64,000 nt of DNA from Prochilodus magdalenae (lineage: Eukaryota > Chordata > Actinopteri > Characiformes > Prochilodontidae), in NCBI GenBank assembly GCA_024036415.1, contig JAMWET010006936.1, positions 1,902,001 to 1,966,000 of the forward strand, given 5' to 3'. The position numbers and the translations under genes are program-made. Positions 25,061 to 58,262 of the stretch are shown one piece after another; position 1 is the first letter of the stretch; every line of letters begins with the position of its first letter. Below the pieces are notes generated by a model. The model made no database searches. It was given only the letters and a program-made list of their open reading frames with translations, and had not been told where the DNA came from.

Positions 25061-27166
25061 AGTCTGAAAAAAGAGCAGTGACAACTTTTCTGTCCTTGAG
25101 TTCAATTTTTTCAGTGAAGGTAAAAGGTAATCAGGGTACTTCCTCAGAACTAGACAGCGAGTTCCTTGTTAGGAATTCAACTTTTTTTATTTATTTTTTT
25201 TTACAGGGACAACCCAGTCTAACTACACAAACCTGGATTAGCTACAAGATGGAAGTTTCACTACACGTTGCATGAGTATAGCTACACTGCCCAGTCACTT
25301 TATTCACAATCCCTGTCTTGTAGATTGATGATTAGATATGGACAATATGATATCCTTATACCTAATATCATTATATTTTGTCCTTTATCGAATAGACCTT
25401 ATGTGACCACAGAGCCACCCGCAACCTAAGCGGTGATGCTAATATCTGTGGAAAAAAAATCCAGCAACACAGATAATACCTGTGATAACACCATAATACA
25501 AATAAAACCCGCTCCACCTGTGGTCCTGACAAATACATGTTCATTAAACAGATGCTATGGTCTGTAGTTGTACACCTACTGGGGGGAAATAAGTTCACAC
25601 ATCCTAACAAAGTTTAGTGCACAGGTTCCTGTGTATTTCTATACGCATTTCTGGGGGGAAAAAATCCCAACATAAACACTCATCACCATTGCGGACATTC
25701 AAGCTGCATGGATGGATTATCTCAGGACACCAGTAGGAACCTCTGGTATGATCTGTTTACAAAGATGGGGGCCAGATGCCATACTGAGAGACACTACTTC
25801 TGTATGTGTAGCTCCATAAATATCGCCCATATCAGTCTAAATGCATCATCCTTTATTGTTCCTGGTAACCTTTATCTTCCTTCCCAGTAAAACTGCAATC
25901 TGACATTTCCTTCTGGGTGTAACCATATTTTTGATGATGAGTGTAATATCAAACTTTTGCCCCTGGCAAAGTTACATTCAGCCAAAAAACAGAGATTGTT
26001 CATTAAAACGCGCAGACGCGTATGTGAAGCATGTGTGAACCTATGTTCACTTTCAACAAAATGTGTCATCATTGACCAGGGGCACCCAACATTTTGCATA
26101 AGACTGTTTATAGAGGACATAAGCTCAGCGATTTCTAATAAAGTGGACAGTACGCATCGTTCCAACTTCTTGTGAATGACGCTGTGAATATCCGTTTCTG
26201 CTTAAAAGCTTAATATAAACTTGGATGAAAAGTCCTTCTGTGTGGAAATGTTAGATTTAGACATAGTCATTTACTTGTATAAGAAAATCCAAATGTCATT
26301 AGTGCAACAGCTGCCGTACGTGAACCCTTTTTCCTGTCGCTTTTGGAATGAAAGACTACGGCAAAGAGTTTTTTTTCTATCACACCTTTTTCTTTCTTTT
26401 AGGAGTTTCTTGGTCAAAGGTACAGCCTAAGCAACCAGCTGTACTAATTCAACCACTGCAAGAATCAAGCACTGGAAACATGTAAAACTAAAATAGCTGG
26501 CAGGTTATTAATGCCATACAGTGACAAAATGACACTTGAGCATAACATACATACATTCACGGCAAATACAGGTTTCCAGCAAGTGGTGTACAAGTCAATA
26601 AAGCCATACAAACGACAAAACTGTCCTTTTGAGACAGACGTACGTGCACACCCACACAGTTCATCCATTTGTGAAAGATCATTACACACTCTAAAAGGGG
26701 AAAATCAACACAGTGCCTGCTTTCTTCCACATCAAAACCAAAACCAAGCCTTTACTTATCCACATTCGGGTGAGCTCTACTCTTCGTATGTACATGTACA
26801 GAAATAAATAAGAACACAGGATATCAGGAATATGCACATGAGTCTTATTGCGCCATGGACTATGCGTAGGCCTAGAACAGAGCACTATGATTTTTTGTGG
26901 GCTGGGCGGGGCTGGGGGTGAGAACTCCCTCACTTTTCAGCTTGCAGGGAAATGTAGAAATTTCAGCTAAACAAATTTCATCATTTAAGAGGGTGGCAGC
27001 CATGATGGCTTGGTGTTAGATGTAGGATTTGGATTGTAGGCACATCTATTAGTCTTGAGCAAAGAGTAAACATTAGGGCTTGGTGATTGTGGCTAAGGGG
27101 ATTTGGTGGTTTGCTCTGGGGTTTGAGTTTTGGTTGTGCTCTTAGATGGGCTCTTCCTACTGCCGT
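25061..27166 (-). other. Probable ptpa 3'UTR (right part) and intergenic sequence
   Basis: No gene recognised. The part right of about 25850 may be ptpa 3'UTR. A GGGGCACCCAACATTTTGCATA stretch near 26079 resembles the end of a Tc1-type element. Confidence 0.35.
25852..25857 (-). terminator. ptpa: Possible poly(A) signal for ptpa
   Basis: TTTATT on the + strand (AATAAA on the coding strand), about 1.3 kb past the ptpa stop. It is the first canonical hexamer I find downstream; a variant hexamer could be used instead. Confidence 0.3.
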
Positions 27167-46494
<19,328 letters not shown>

Positions 46495-47039
46495 GTTTGT
46501 TGAGGGCTGAAGCAAAACTGTATGCCGTAACCTTTCACCTCCAGAAAAGTAAACACAGCGTTCTAACGTTAACTTTAAATTCAGATAAAATAAAAGTGTA
46601 TTTTTTTGTACTGTGACACGCCGTTTAAAAATTAGTATTTGTTCTGAAATTGAAATACTTGTATAAAGCAGCACATCGTTTTAGGGGCTTATTTAAATAT
46701 TTACTGTAGGTTGTGAGGTGTGGTCGGATATTTTTCGAAATTAGTCCTGAAACTGCTTGCCATGAAATTATGCTATTTTTCCACGAAGGCGCCAAAGAGT
46801 CATATACAGGAGTAAATGTCCTACTTTAATAACAACTTGGAATAATTTTGAAAGAAAAGGACAGTGCATGCATCCACACAGAAATATGACGGTCAAATAA
46901 AATAAAGAGCTAAATAAAATTAAATAAAAATAAATACAATGCCTAAATAAAAACGATATTAAAAAAAAGACACACATGGATTTATAAAATTCAGTGCAGT
47001 ACGTGGATCGCTTTTATTAACAGAAGAGACCTCTTTTTT

Positions 47040-47040
47040 A

Positions 47041-47103
<63 letters not shown>
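47040..47103. repeat. (ATT)n microsatellite between ptpa and crat
   Basis: About 21 uninterrupted trinucleotide units. Confidence 0.95.
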
Positions 47104-47110
47104 CTTAACA

Positions 47111-47157
47111 TCAGAATAGTCTGAAGACTGAAATTGTGAAATTTCAGACTATTCTGA
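47111..47157. repeat. Perfect 15-bp inverted repeat with 17-nt loop
   Basis: TCAGAATAGTCTGAA at 47111-47125 pairs exactly with 47143-47157, right beside the (ATT)n run in the ptpa-crat intergenic region. Confidence 0.9.
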
Positions 47158-47483
47158 CAAGATTTATATTACATTAAAAGCCGATATTAATTACCTTAAA
47201 GAGTACTTTTACGTTAATTTTACCTGACGTCATTGTTTTGTTGGCGCTTTATTATATTCGTAACATTTACATGCTTAAAAGCTATTTTTATGCAGATTGA
47301 TTTTTTTTTTTTAAGCGAGATCACATATCTATGGTGGCTCCCACTGCCGGTCGAGTGCCCCTCGGTGGTGGTAGTGTGGTGCTGCAGCAGCGGTACAGCT
47401 GAAACTGGGCGTCCTTCGCCTGAGCTCGGAGGCCACTTCTGTTCTTGTGGTTTTGGGGGCGTTTCGGCCCAATAACTTCTACT

Positions 47484-50400
47484 ATGACTGTGTTAGCTAT
47501 CCTGGCCAGGACTATGGTGAGTAGGCACAGCGTCTAAATAGTCAGTTTATGCAGTAAACAGCCACAGGTAGGTAGATAACGGCAGCCTGTTAGCTAAAAC
47601 AGGTGCAGCATTTTTCTGCTGGAGAGCTGTTGAGTATGGTTTCTCTGTCAGTGTAGCTTAGCAGCCTAGCTAGCTGACATAGTGACAGGGACAGAGTTAA
47701 CCCAGCTAGTAAACAAACCTTTGGAACGGTTACTGGACTTGTCATTACACAGTAACGATACGGTCTCAGACGCTGAATAGTTGGGGGTGTAATGTTAATG
47801 TTAGTATCGATGTTAGTGCTATAGCTAAGGTTTGTTAAGTTGGCTAAGTGGGTCTACCGTTAGCTGAACTTTGTCATACTTCACTACGTTATCGGTTAGC
47901 AATGACGTTAGAAAGTGCAAATGGCTAAATCTATTACCAAACACCTCGTCAGTCCACCTGTTTGCCTCTCGGCATACGTTATTACCCTGAGGTAAGACTA
48001 ACTGGACTATTCCACATAACTGGTAAAACCTTGTAGTTATTGTACCACATGTGGCCTGTTTAGTCCTTCTTGAATCAAAGCACCACCTGTGCAGTAAAGT
48101 ACAGGTGGACTGTAATCTGTATGCTGGATTAGAAATACCTCTACTGGACTGTCAGTTTTTAGTTTTAGTGTTGCAGTCAGACATGTTAGAATGTTAATCT
48201 ATTAGCCACCACTGTTTCTTGTAGGTAAAGACTGGCATGGCTAAGCCTTCCTGGCTCGTGAAACCAGTGGCCTTGACCAGGATCCCTGGACGATACCTGG
48301 CTCATCAAGAGAGTCTCCCCAAACTGCCCGTGCCACCCCTGAAACAGACATGCGACCGCTACCTGGCCGCCCTGGAGCCAATAGTGGATGCAGAGCAGCT
48401 GAAACACACACAGGAGCTGGTGGATCAGTTCCAAGCACCAGGAGGAGTTGGAGAAAGGCTGCAGAAGGGCCTGGAGCACCGGGCACGTAAGGCAGAAAAC
48501 TGGGTAGGATGCTGCACTGACAAGTCTAGCGTTCAACTAGTATTCCAGTTGTGTGGGCACATTTAGATTGCTGCTTTACCTATTTTATACATAGTGGTTG
48601 CAATTCTTCAGTCCACCACAGTGTACACCAGGGGACACAGGAGTACCCACAGTGTGCTGTATCATATGTGACAGTGTTGCGGAGTGATGAGCAAACCGGT
48701 GTAAACCTAGTGTTTACCATTCTGTTCCTATAATAATTTTCCATATAAAGGCTGTGATTAGGGGTGCGCAGGGTGATGGTGTTCCATCATAATCATTTAA
48801 TGATTTAACAGTACATAAATAACACTTAACAAATGCATTTGTGATTACAAAGACTGCATAAATAGTGCTTATTTGGATTTTAGTGCAATATAGCCATCCC
48901 CAGTCATAGTTTATCATGTTATATATTTTAAATATGGCACTGCTTGGCTGTTTTTCTCCAACTCATTAAACGTCTTTGTGATTTGCATTTGTAAGTTTAC
49001 CGTGAAAACATTTTAAAAGTATTTTGATGTTGCAGTTTTGCCATTTCTCCCACCGTTAACACAATGACTATGGTACAGTTATACAGCACATAAATGTGAA
49101 ATATTCAAAGTTGTCCAAAAATTGTGTTTGGTCTGCAAGGTATCATCATTTAGACACATGTTTGAATTACTCATTCACCGACATTTAAATCACTGACAGA
49201 TCAATGTAATAAAAAGCCTTAAAGGGATATGGGAATGGTGATAAGGGAATCAACTTGAACACAGTGAGAGTGATCGTAATTAATGCAAGATGCGTTATAA
49301 AGTTGACTTGTCTGATGAACTGTCTGTTTTACTGATTTGCTAACTCAGTTGTGATGAGCTAGAGTTTCATAATGTCATTTACTCTTTGGCCCATTTCACA
49401 AGCTGTTTTTTATTGTTGCGCAACGTAATGACCAGGACACACCTAGAGACGGGTGTTTGGTAATTACCAAAGGCAGTTTAATTCTGTTCAGAATAGCCTT
49501 AGTGTTATGATGGTCTCAGTTACAATGTAAATATTACAATAGTGCTACAATAGAGTCCACTACAGTATTTTCTTTTTCTCTTCCCTTTTCCCCCCCATTC
49601 TTGTTCCCTTCGTCTGTAGCTCTCAGACTGGTGGTTACAGACGGCCTATCTGGACTACCGGCTGCCTGTGGTTGTCCACTCAAGTCCTGGAGTTGTCCTC
49701 CCACGTTTGGACTTTAGTGACCGGCAAGGTCAAATAAGGTCAGAACATTGAATCTGTCAGTTCAATACAGTGGATTGAAAGAATGAAGTTTGTTTGATCA
49801 GTCATTGAGGACATGGTGTGTCAGTGAGCTGCTTTGGATTTTAAAGCTGATTAAGAAACTCCACACTGATATAAATGGTGCTATTTGAAGTAACAACAAT
49901 ATTTAATGACTTGAAACATGAATTTTTACTTTGTTGTTCATGAATAAGATCAGGTTTAGGATTAGTTAATGTTTCCATGTCTAATAATAAATATGGCTGT
50001 GGTGCCGACCTTTGTACACACTACCCCGGTCTGAGCTGAGCTATTCAGAGATCACACACTGCAGTTATCAGCAGAAACTCCTGATGTAGAGCCAGGCTTC
50101 TTTCATACATCTTTACTTCTTCTTTTTTCTTCTTCTTCTTCTCTTTCTTCTACTTCTCCTCCTTCTTCTTTTCATTTTTATTTGTATTCTTATTCATATT
50201 GTTATTTTTATCTATCCTTTGTCCTTAATGTATTTTGATTATTGCTATTATTAATTTATTTAGCTTGTTTACTGGCTTCAGAACAGCACCATGGAGTCTG
50301 CTGTATTGCAGTGTATAATTAAATGCAGCCTGTAAAATATTAAGCATGTGGAGTAAAAAGTTAACAGATGATTAAGCAAGTTCTATGTACACAGTCCTCT

Positions 50401-51533
50401 GATGAAATTGTCTAGTTTTTAATCTGTCTTGTAGACCAAAGTCTAGGTTGAGCTTTGTTCGTAATTGTGTTAATGTGCAGTTGTCTTTAATCCTCACAGA
50501 TATGCTGCTAAATTGATTGCTGGAGTTTTGGATTTTAAGACTATGATTGACAAGTGAGTAATATATTGATTTTGCTTGAAAAAAGTCCTTGAACCTTCAG
50601 TCGTATAAATCGCATGCTTTTTATTATTCCATCACGTTCACCTTGGGAGTATTTAACATTCAAGCTCGTCTGTTGTCAGAATGTGGGGAAAGTTTAGATA
50701 AAAATAATACAACAACAAAATAACAATTTATTAATTGTTAAATCATGAAAGTCACTGTTAATAGTACACTTAATAACCGGAATACTAATTAATTACATAC
50801 CAGCCCAAATTCTGAGAGCATTGTGACAGTGACAATTCCATCCACTAGCTGGGTCTCACCCAGTCACACAATACCACCACACAACTCTCAAGCCTAGCAC
50901 CTGGGCTCTCCGATTACACAGCCATGCTGTTTTAGCATATACACTGCTGGAGGCATACATGTCCCTGCACCTTAGTGGGTGGAATATTAAAATCTTAGCA
51001 ATCACTCCTTGAAGAATGATGTTCTTAAATTTTGCAGATGCATTTTTATGGCAAAGTGGTGAGCCCCAACCCATCTTTGCTTATGAAGGGCTATGCATTT
51101 TATACATGCTACTCTTAGCATGACTGCACCATGTTTTTAAAATGTCTTACATTATCCCAAATTGGAGTTTCAATGAGCAAATACTGCAAAAAGATTTCAT
51201 TTCAAAAATCAATAAGGATTATAAAGTACCTTATACTGTTTTTGCTTCAGTGTAATTCAATTTGTATTTACAAGTCATTGCTTTCTTTTTTGTTTTTATT
51301 TCACATGCTGTCCAAGCTTTTTTGGAATAGAGGTCTGTAGAAAATAATGAAAATACTACTAGAATGAGCCTATGTTCTAAAATGGTAGAAAGTGTAAATG
51401 GAAATTTGATTTGACAGACCTGGACAGATAGCATATTATAGCATATACCGTTATTAGTGTAAATACACAGAGACATGTCACCATGGCATGCTTGCCCATC
51501 TAAACGTCTTTTTGTGATATTTTTTGTTTTTTG

Positions 51534-51581
<48 letters not shown>

Positions 51582-54500
51582 TATGTGTATATATGTATAT
51601 GTATATATGTGTGTGTGTGTGTATGTGTTTTTTTATATATATATTTATTTAAAAAATTATAAAAAACATTATTTTGATAAGTAAAAACATGAGTCAAAGT
51701 TTGCATACCTCATTCAGGAAGAATTGTGTTCTGTGTTGCAGTGAAACTTTGCCAGTGGAGTATTTGGGTGGGAAGATGCTGTGTATGAACCAGTACTACC
51801 AAGTTTTGTCCTCTTGCCGTATACCAGGGAAGAAGAGTGATTCAGTGGTGAACCATGCACTGAACAAGAGGCCTCCGGTTCACATCACCGTGGTGCACAA
51901 TTACCAGGTTAGCAATGCTGGAAATGTCCTTGATGTACACCAGGTATTGCTGATGGACTTCCAGATATTTGAGCGTTGGTGCTCCTCTATTGCATAATGT
52001 GTTGTTTTGGTTTTGAATTGTGGTGTACATTAACCCTGTAAAGCATTTGTGTGTCTGAAAGATATTTAGCTCTGTTGGACTTATGGCTGGCTAGTGACTC
52101 TGTTCTCCAGGTGATGGCGCCAGTGCCCAGACAGTTGCAATTTCAGTCCTATGTTGAAATCAAAGACAAGTAAATGAATGCAAATTGTTTAATAACATTT
52201 CATATGTACAGTTCATATATTTTATTTATGTTGTGTTTATTTCTATAAATTTGCTTCGGTTTGTATTATCATTTTATCATTGTCAGTTTCTATTATCATT
52301 AGTATAGTGGTGTCCAAAAACACACATAACATCAATAAATGGCAGCTGGTTTTGAAATAAAGATTTAAAAAACATTGTAAGGCAAAACCTGTTCTTCTTA
52401 GAAAGGCAATGCCTTGATGAACATTAAGTGTGGCAAAAAATACCGAAAGTAAAAGTAACAACTACTAATTACTGGTTAAGTTTTTCTTACTTATTTGACA
52501 AGGAAAAAAAATAACATTTCAGAAACAGCTATCAGCCCTATTAGTCACCTATGCTCAAATCTGATTATAAAATGAGTGCACACAAATTTCGCTAGCAGCT
52601 TTGTACTGTGTGGTCAAACTGGCATCTGGTAGCTGCATATAAATTGAACCGCCAGTGTTTAACAGCTGCTTGGCTGGGAACTACACCTATAGCCTATTAT
52701 CATCACTACTGCTACTACAAATAATAATAATAATAATAATTATTAAGATTGAAAATTCTAATTCTGTTTATGCTGTATCCAGTAAAAAGCACAACTATCA
52801 CATCCTCCCATCTTAAAGCAACTTCAGTGTTTTGTTTATTTTTTTCTCTCCTGTTTTGGTCATTTTAACATGAAAGTCGGTGGAGCAGTTCACTCATTGT
52901 TTAACTCAAACTTCACCTATGACTACATTAACTGGCTCACAACCTGCTAAATGTTGTTGTTTCCTTGGCTGCTTGTTGAGTCTGTGTTCTTTGATTATGC
53001 AGTCTTGGATCAATGATTGGTGAATGATGAATGATTAGTCTATCCACGTTTTGCAGTTGATTTTAGAAGTGGTATTAATGCAGATAATTAAATGAAAGCC
53101 AGTAGTGAAAACACGACTGTCACCAGTTGTCCCAATTCTCTTTTAGAAGTTAAGCATAAACCTGTGTGTTCCTCTCTCCCATGCTGTTGTAGTTCTTCGT
53201 TCTGGATGTTTACAACAGTGACGGCACACCGCTGACCGTGGATCAACTCTACATTCAGCTGGAGAAAATCTGGAACTCCTCCCTACAGACCAACAAGGAA
53301 CCAATCGGAATCCTCACTTCCAACCACCGTAACAGCTGGGGCAAGGCCTACGCCAACCTCACTAAAGGTAATAGAAGCAGCAACTTGGATTGCTCTGATA
53401 ACTGATTCTAATGTGCTAATACATGTAAATGCCTCTGACTGTTGGTGACAACCTCAAATATGCTAAAAGTTTTATCAGCTACTTTTCCACATGACTTTCA
53501 AGCAGCCACTAAGTTCTAACCATCTGAAACACAATTTAATTTTCAGAGATGTTAATAGCTACCGATTTGCGCCTTTATTTGATTGTGGACTCCACAGTTT
53601 GCTGGGAGTGATGGAACCTCATATGAGATTTAATGTAAAAATAAAAAATCGGATTGTAAATTAACTTGTAAGGGTCGGTTCATTTATGACTGATATGTCT
53701 CAGTATATTTTAGATCTTTCATTTACCTTTATAGAAATTTATATTAGAATGTTTGTATAGGATTTTAATTTGTATCTTCTAAGAACAGAATCATTTCTAT
53801 TCAGCAAGCGCTGTTGTTACAAAAAATCAGTAAACAAAATGAAGTCAATAAATACACAAATAATACTGAAGTTATGCTATTGTTTATTTGTTAAGTCTGT
53901 GTTGGGTTAAATCTTTCAATTTGTAAGGCATAAATAACAGTAGGTGTCAAATTGTGAAATTTGCTTATCGTTATGCCTCTGCTAGTTTTTAATAAAGCCT
54001 TATTTCGGAGTTCAAGTTACTTCTTATAGACTAGCTTGGGCTTATTTTGATTCATTATATTTTTTTTATTATTTTCTCATCTTCCAGATAAAACGAACAA
54101 GGAGTCTGTACGGGCGATTCAGAAGAGTATCTTTACTGTGTGTCTGGATGCTCCTATGCCTCGAGTCTCGGATGAAATGTATCGTACCCGAGCAGCTGTG
54201 CAGATGCTACATGGAGGTGGCAGTCGCTGGAACAGTGGGAACCGCTGGTTCGACAAGACACTTCAGGTTGGTGTAAATAAACATGCATTATTAATGTCTT
54301 TATCAAACAAATTTAGTCATACTTATCTACAGTAATATTATACATAACTATTAATATTTGTATAAGTACTAATTCTTGCCATCTCTCTGTAGTTTATCAT
54401 TGGTGAGGATGGAACATGTGGTGTGATTTATGAGCATGCACCAGCTGAAGGTCCACCAATTGTGGCACTGATTGACCATGTGGTAGAATACACGTAAGTA

Positions 54501-57500
54501 TTATTTTTATACCCTGCTGTGTTTGTGGTGATGGTGTTTCGGGTTGAAAATGTAAGATTAGTAGTCATAGTGATGGCAGCCAAGTGCTGAATTTGGTTTT
54601 GTCTATCAGGAAGAAGTCAGAGATGGTGCGTACACCTATGGTTCCACTGCCCATGCCTCGGAAACTGCGCTTTAACGTCACTCCAGAAATTAAGAGGGAC
54701 ATTGAGGAGGCCAAGCAAAACATGAACATGTCAGAAGATAACAGCTTTCAATCTTTAACAAAATAGTTACACTGAAATGGTCAAAATAATCTTTAAACTC
54801 GACTCTTGTGCATTTCACAGAATGGTTCACGACCTGGATGTGAAAGTCATTGTATTTTCCCATTTTGGAAAAAATGTTCCAAAGTCCCATAAGATGAGTC
54901 CAGATGCTTTTATTCAGGTTGGTCTGCAGCTTGCATATTACAGGTAAGCCCTATGAGCACCGCTTGAAATAATTATATTTCATTAAAAGACATAAATGCT
55001 CTTTTTCTTGGAAACTAACTTCATTTAGTTACCCTAAAATTGGGGGAAAGAAAAGCCCTCAATGTTTAAACAGAAACTTTCTAAAGTTTTTTAGTTTCTT
55101 TAAATTGAGAGATTTTGAGAGATGTGAATGTGCCATAAATGTCTTTGACCCTCAGGATGTACAAGCGCTGCTGTGCCACCTACGAGAGCGCCTCCCTTCG
55201 AATGTTCAGACTGGGCCGAACTGACACTATCCGCTCGGCAACTACTGATTCTGCCCGTTTTGTCAGAGCCATGGATGACCCTGCAAAACAGGTTTACTAC
55301 TCTATATCAGTTCTGCACTTACATGAACACAATCTGTCTTCGCATCCAGACAGTTGTATTTAAATCCAATTACTTAAAATGGCCTTTTTGTGTTTGGCGA
55401 ATCTCATTCTTTTGTATGAAAGTACATCTAAAAATCAACCTTACATGCTAACGTATAAATTCCTGTAATAAAAGTTAAATCTGTTTTTTGTATTGTTATT
55501 TGTGATGTCAGCACCTTTAAATCAGCCTTTAAATTCTGTTCCTGAGATGTTTTCTTTTCTTTTCTTTGTTTTTGGTTTTGCTTCTTTTGGCAGGCGATCA
55601 CAGCCTCATCTGGCGGGTCCTTTAATATGTATGACCTTATTTACATGTGGATTTAATTGGCACTTGCCTAGGACACAGAAGCGAACGTTTAGTTAGAACA
55701 GCAGTGGCAGTATAAATATTAAGATAGGAAATGGTAGGAAGGTGTGACACTTGCTATCCTGTTCATCTGGGGGAGGGGCTGTTATTTTTATAGAATTCCT
55801 GAAGATTTGTATTGGGTATGTACAGAGTTCGTACAGCCATACAGATCCTGAAAACATGAGTATACATCAGGGAGTATTAAAAAAATTGGTTGTGATCGCA
55901 ATGGACAGTTTCAAGTGGTTTTTGATCTAATGAAATTTAAAACTCTAGATCAGGTCAAGTCAAGATCTAGTCTAGATCACAGAATCTGTGTACAGTGCTG
56001 TGTGTAGACTAGTTAATTTACCAACACTGAGAAACAAGAATCTCTGAGGTCAATTAACAAATCAACCTAAATAGGAAAAGCCGCTGCATCTACAGATCCG
56101 TGTAATTAGCTTTTGTACTTAAACAGTCTCAAAGCATATATACAGTCATACGCTGTGCATACCATAATGAGGCATATAATAACTATTTGTCTCATTAACT
56201 ATTATATCTTTAATGCCAACTTTTGAGCACAGTGTACAAAAGCTTATACTGCACCAGTTTGCAAACTGAGTTGTTAGGGAGACTTGTTTATGTGTTGTTG
56301 ACACTGTGTCACTATATTGACCAACAGAATTCAGAGAAGGTGGCACTGTTGGAAAAGGCGGTGAAGGCACACAGAGCTTACACAGACACGGTGAGTGGCA
56401 CCCCAAAAGCACATTGTTGCTGTAATATGTTGCTGCTTACAGCTGCCCAAAATAATTAGCAGGACTGATAACAGGAGTTGTTTTTACACCTGTGATTATT
56501 GCACGTCCCACAGTACACTATTCACATGTATCCATGATTAATTTAAAGAGGAGGCATATGTATAACTGGCACCATCTATGTCTTTGTGCAGGCAATCCGT
56601 GGGCAGGCGATTGACAGGCACTTGCTTGGCTTGAAGCTGCAGGCCATTGAAGACTTGTCAGCATTGCCAGATATCTTCATGGACACATCTTATGCTGTAG
56701 CCAACCACTATAACCTTTCAACTAGCCAGGTAATAGTCAGACATATAGCATTAGTTCCTGCTCCTAATAAAAAAGATGTCTCGTTTTTGCTTTAATCCCA
56801 ATGGAATACAGTTAACATGAAGGATATTTATATACTGACTCTGCTGTGTTTGTAGATAATACAGAAACAAAGTGCTCTCTACAGTAGATTACAGTACTAA
56901 TTAAGATATTAATAAAGACCACAGCATGCGAGTGGTGTAGCAGCAGCAAGATTTAGCCTAGAGCACTGGTAAGCTTTTTAGCAAGTCAGAGTGTCTGCGT
57001 TCTCACTTTAGCCCAAATTGCTGCAATACCACTTAATTCAGGAAATAGTCAGTTTATTTCGGCACACTGATTACTGATGACTAACTTGCTGCAGCTCACA
57101 CAAACTCATAAATGTCCATTTTGCTTTGTGTACTAAAGCAGATCCTGCTATTTCTCTGCAGGTTGCAGGGTTCTGATTGGGCCATTATTTCAAGCCTATA
57201 CCTTGTAAAAAGCTTGTGTAGAAGAGAATAATTATTAAGTGTCTTGTCCATATGATCAAGATTTAAATTACATATAACCATGAATCATAGAGAATCCATG
57301 GAACAGGTTTGCTCTTGTGTGGGAGCAGGGAAATGAGAGGAGTGGGAAATTGAAAATCTTGATCAGAGTTAGAGCAGAGTGAAACCGAATGCTTTGAATG
57401 CTCCTTTCTGCTCACATACTCTGTTTGGAACGTATGACATTAGAGATGGAAACATGTCAAACACACATTTTTATTGTTCTGTACTCGCAAGTTTGCATGT

Positions 57501-58262
57501 CTCATTGGGCTTATTAAAGGTTGCTTAAAAGGCATTTAAGGTGTATATAATTTCTGAGAAAATGCATAGATAAAGATTATATATAGTTTTTCACCAAGCT
57601 GAAAAATATTGAGCCTATATTGACCATATGGCCCAGTCCATCAATACAACACTGATCTAAACAAGGCTCACAGACATATGGTAACCTAAAGGGCTGACAT
57701 TTGGATCAGGTTTATTATAGTAGTGACATAGAGGGTTATAGCCAGACCTAGTAGTGGTGCTGTTATGGTGCTGGTGTAAACACTAGATTTGGCTATTTAT
57801 CTGTCTTTGTTTCGTATGGGCTTTCATTGAGCATCATAACAAAACCTTTATTTGGACTGAGAATACCAGTGGCGAATACTGATCTATGAACACATCTTGA
57901 TCAGCTCTGATATCAGTTTTCTAGCTTGAAATGGGGCAACCCTATTAAGTAAGCACATCCTTTACTTGTTCCCATCAGTTTTGCCCTGTAACACTATAAC
58001 GTCTTAAAGAGCATCCCTCTGTTTTTCTGTCTCTGTCTTTCTTTAGGTCCCAGCAAAGACCGATTGTGTAATGTGTTTTGGCCCAGTGGTACCTGATGGT
58101 TACGGTGTGTGCTACAACCCCATGGAGCAGCACATCAACTTCGCTGTGTCTGCTTTCAACAGCTGTGCAGACACTAATGCCACACAAATGGCACAGGCTC
58201 TGGAGGACGCTTTGGTGGACATAAAGACCCTACTGGATCAGACACCCAAAGCCAAGCTGTGA
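47484..58262 (+). CDS. crat: Carnitine O-acetyltransferase (Crat), 14 exons, 633 aa
   Basis: Exons: 47484-47516, 48225-48503, 49620-49738, 50500-50553, 51742-51907, 53193-53367, 54088-54266, 54393-54493, 54610-54729, 54821-54943, 55156-55291, 56328-56390, 56592-56729, 58047-58262. All junctions are GT-AG and the frame holds for 1902 nt. The enzyme reversibly moves acetyl groups between CoA and carnitine. Catalytic His is residue 350 in [10 protein letters not shown] (exon 8). The family motif STS is at 559-561 (NLSTSQ), and [13 protein letters not shown] is the carnitine-acyltransferase C-terminal signature. The N-terminus ([11 protein letters not shown]) resembles the short mitochondrial leader of human CRAT (626 aa). 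The C-terminus AKL is a type 1 peroxisomal signal. An internal ATG at 48237 could start a leaderless form. It diverges from ptpa. Confidence 0.96.
50122..50172. repeat. TTC-rich tract in crat intron 3
   Basis: Imperfect (TTC)n of about 50 bp. Confidence 0.8.
51537..51625. repeat. TA / TG microsatellite in crat intron 4
   Basis: (TA)n followed by mixed TATG/CATA words and (GT)n. Confidence 0.85.

Larger units (their letters stand above)
46495..47483. promoter_or_regulatory. Shared intergenic region between divergent ptpa and crat
   Basis: The two start codons face away from each other 989 bp apart, so both promoters and 5'UTRs must lie here unless an upstream untranslated exon exists. The crat-proximal 150 bp (47330-47480) is GC-richer; no clear TATA box was seen on either side. 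The middle holds an (ATT)n run of about 64 bp (47040-47103) and a 15-bp-arm hairpin (47111-47157). An open frame at 47233-47475 ends 9 bp before the crat ATG and could act as an upstream ORF if transcription starts far enough left. Confidence 0.6.

Noticed and set aside
54584..54766. Open frame continuing past crat exon 9
   Set aside because: The real exon stops at a GT donor (54729) and joins the next exon in frame; the extra residues are intron read-through.
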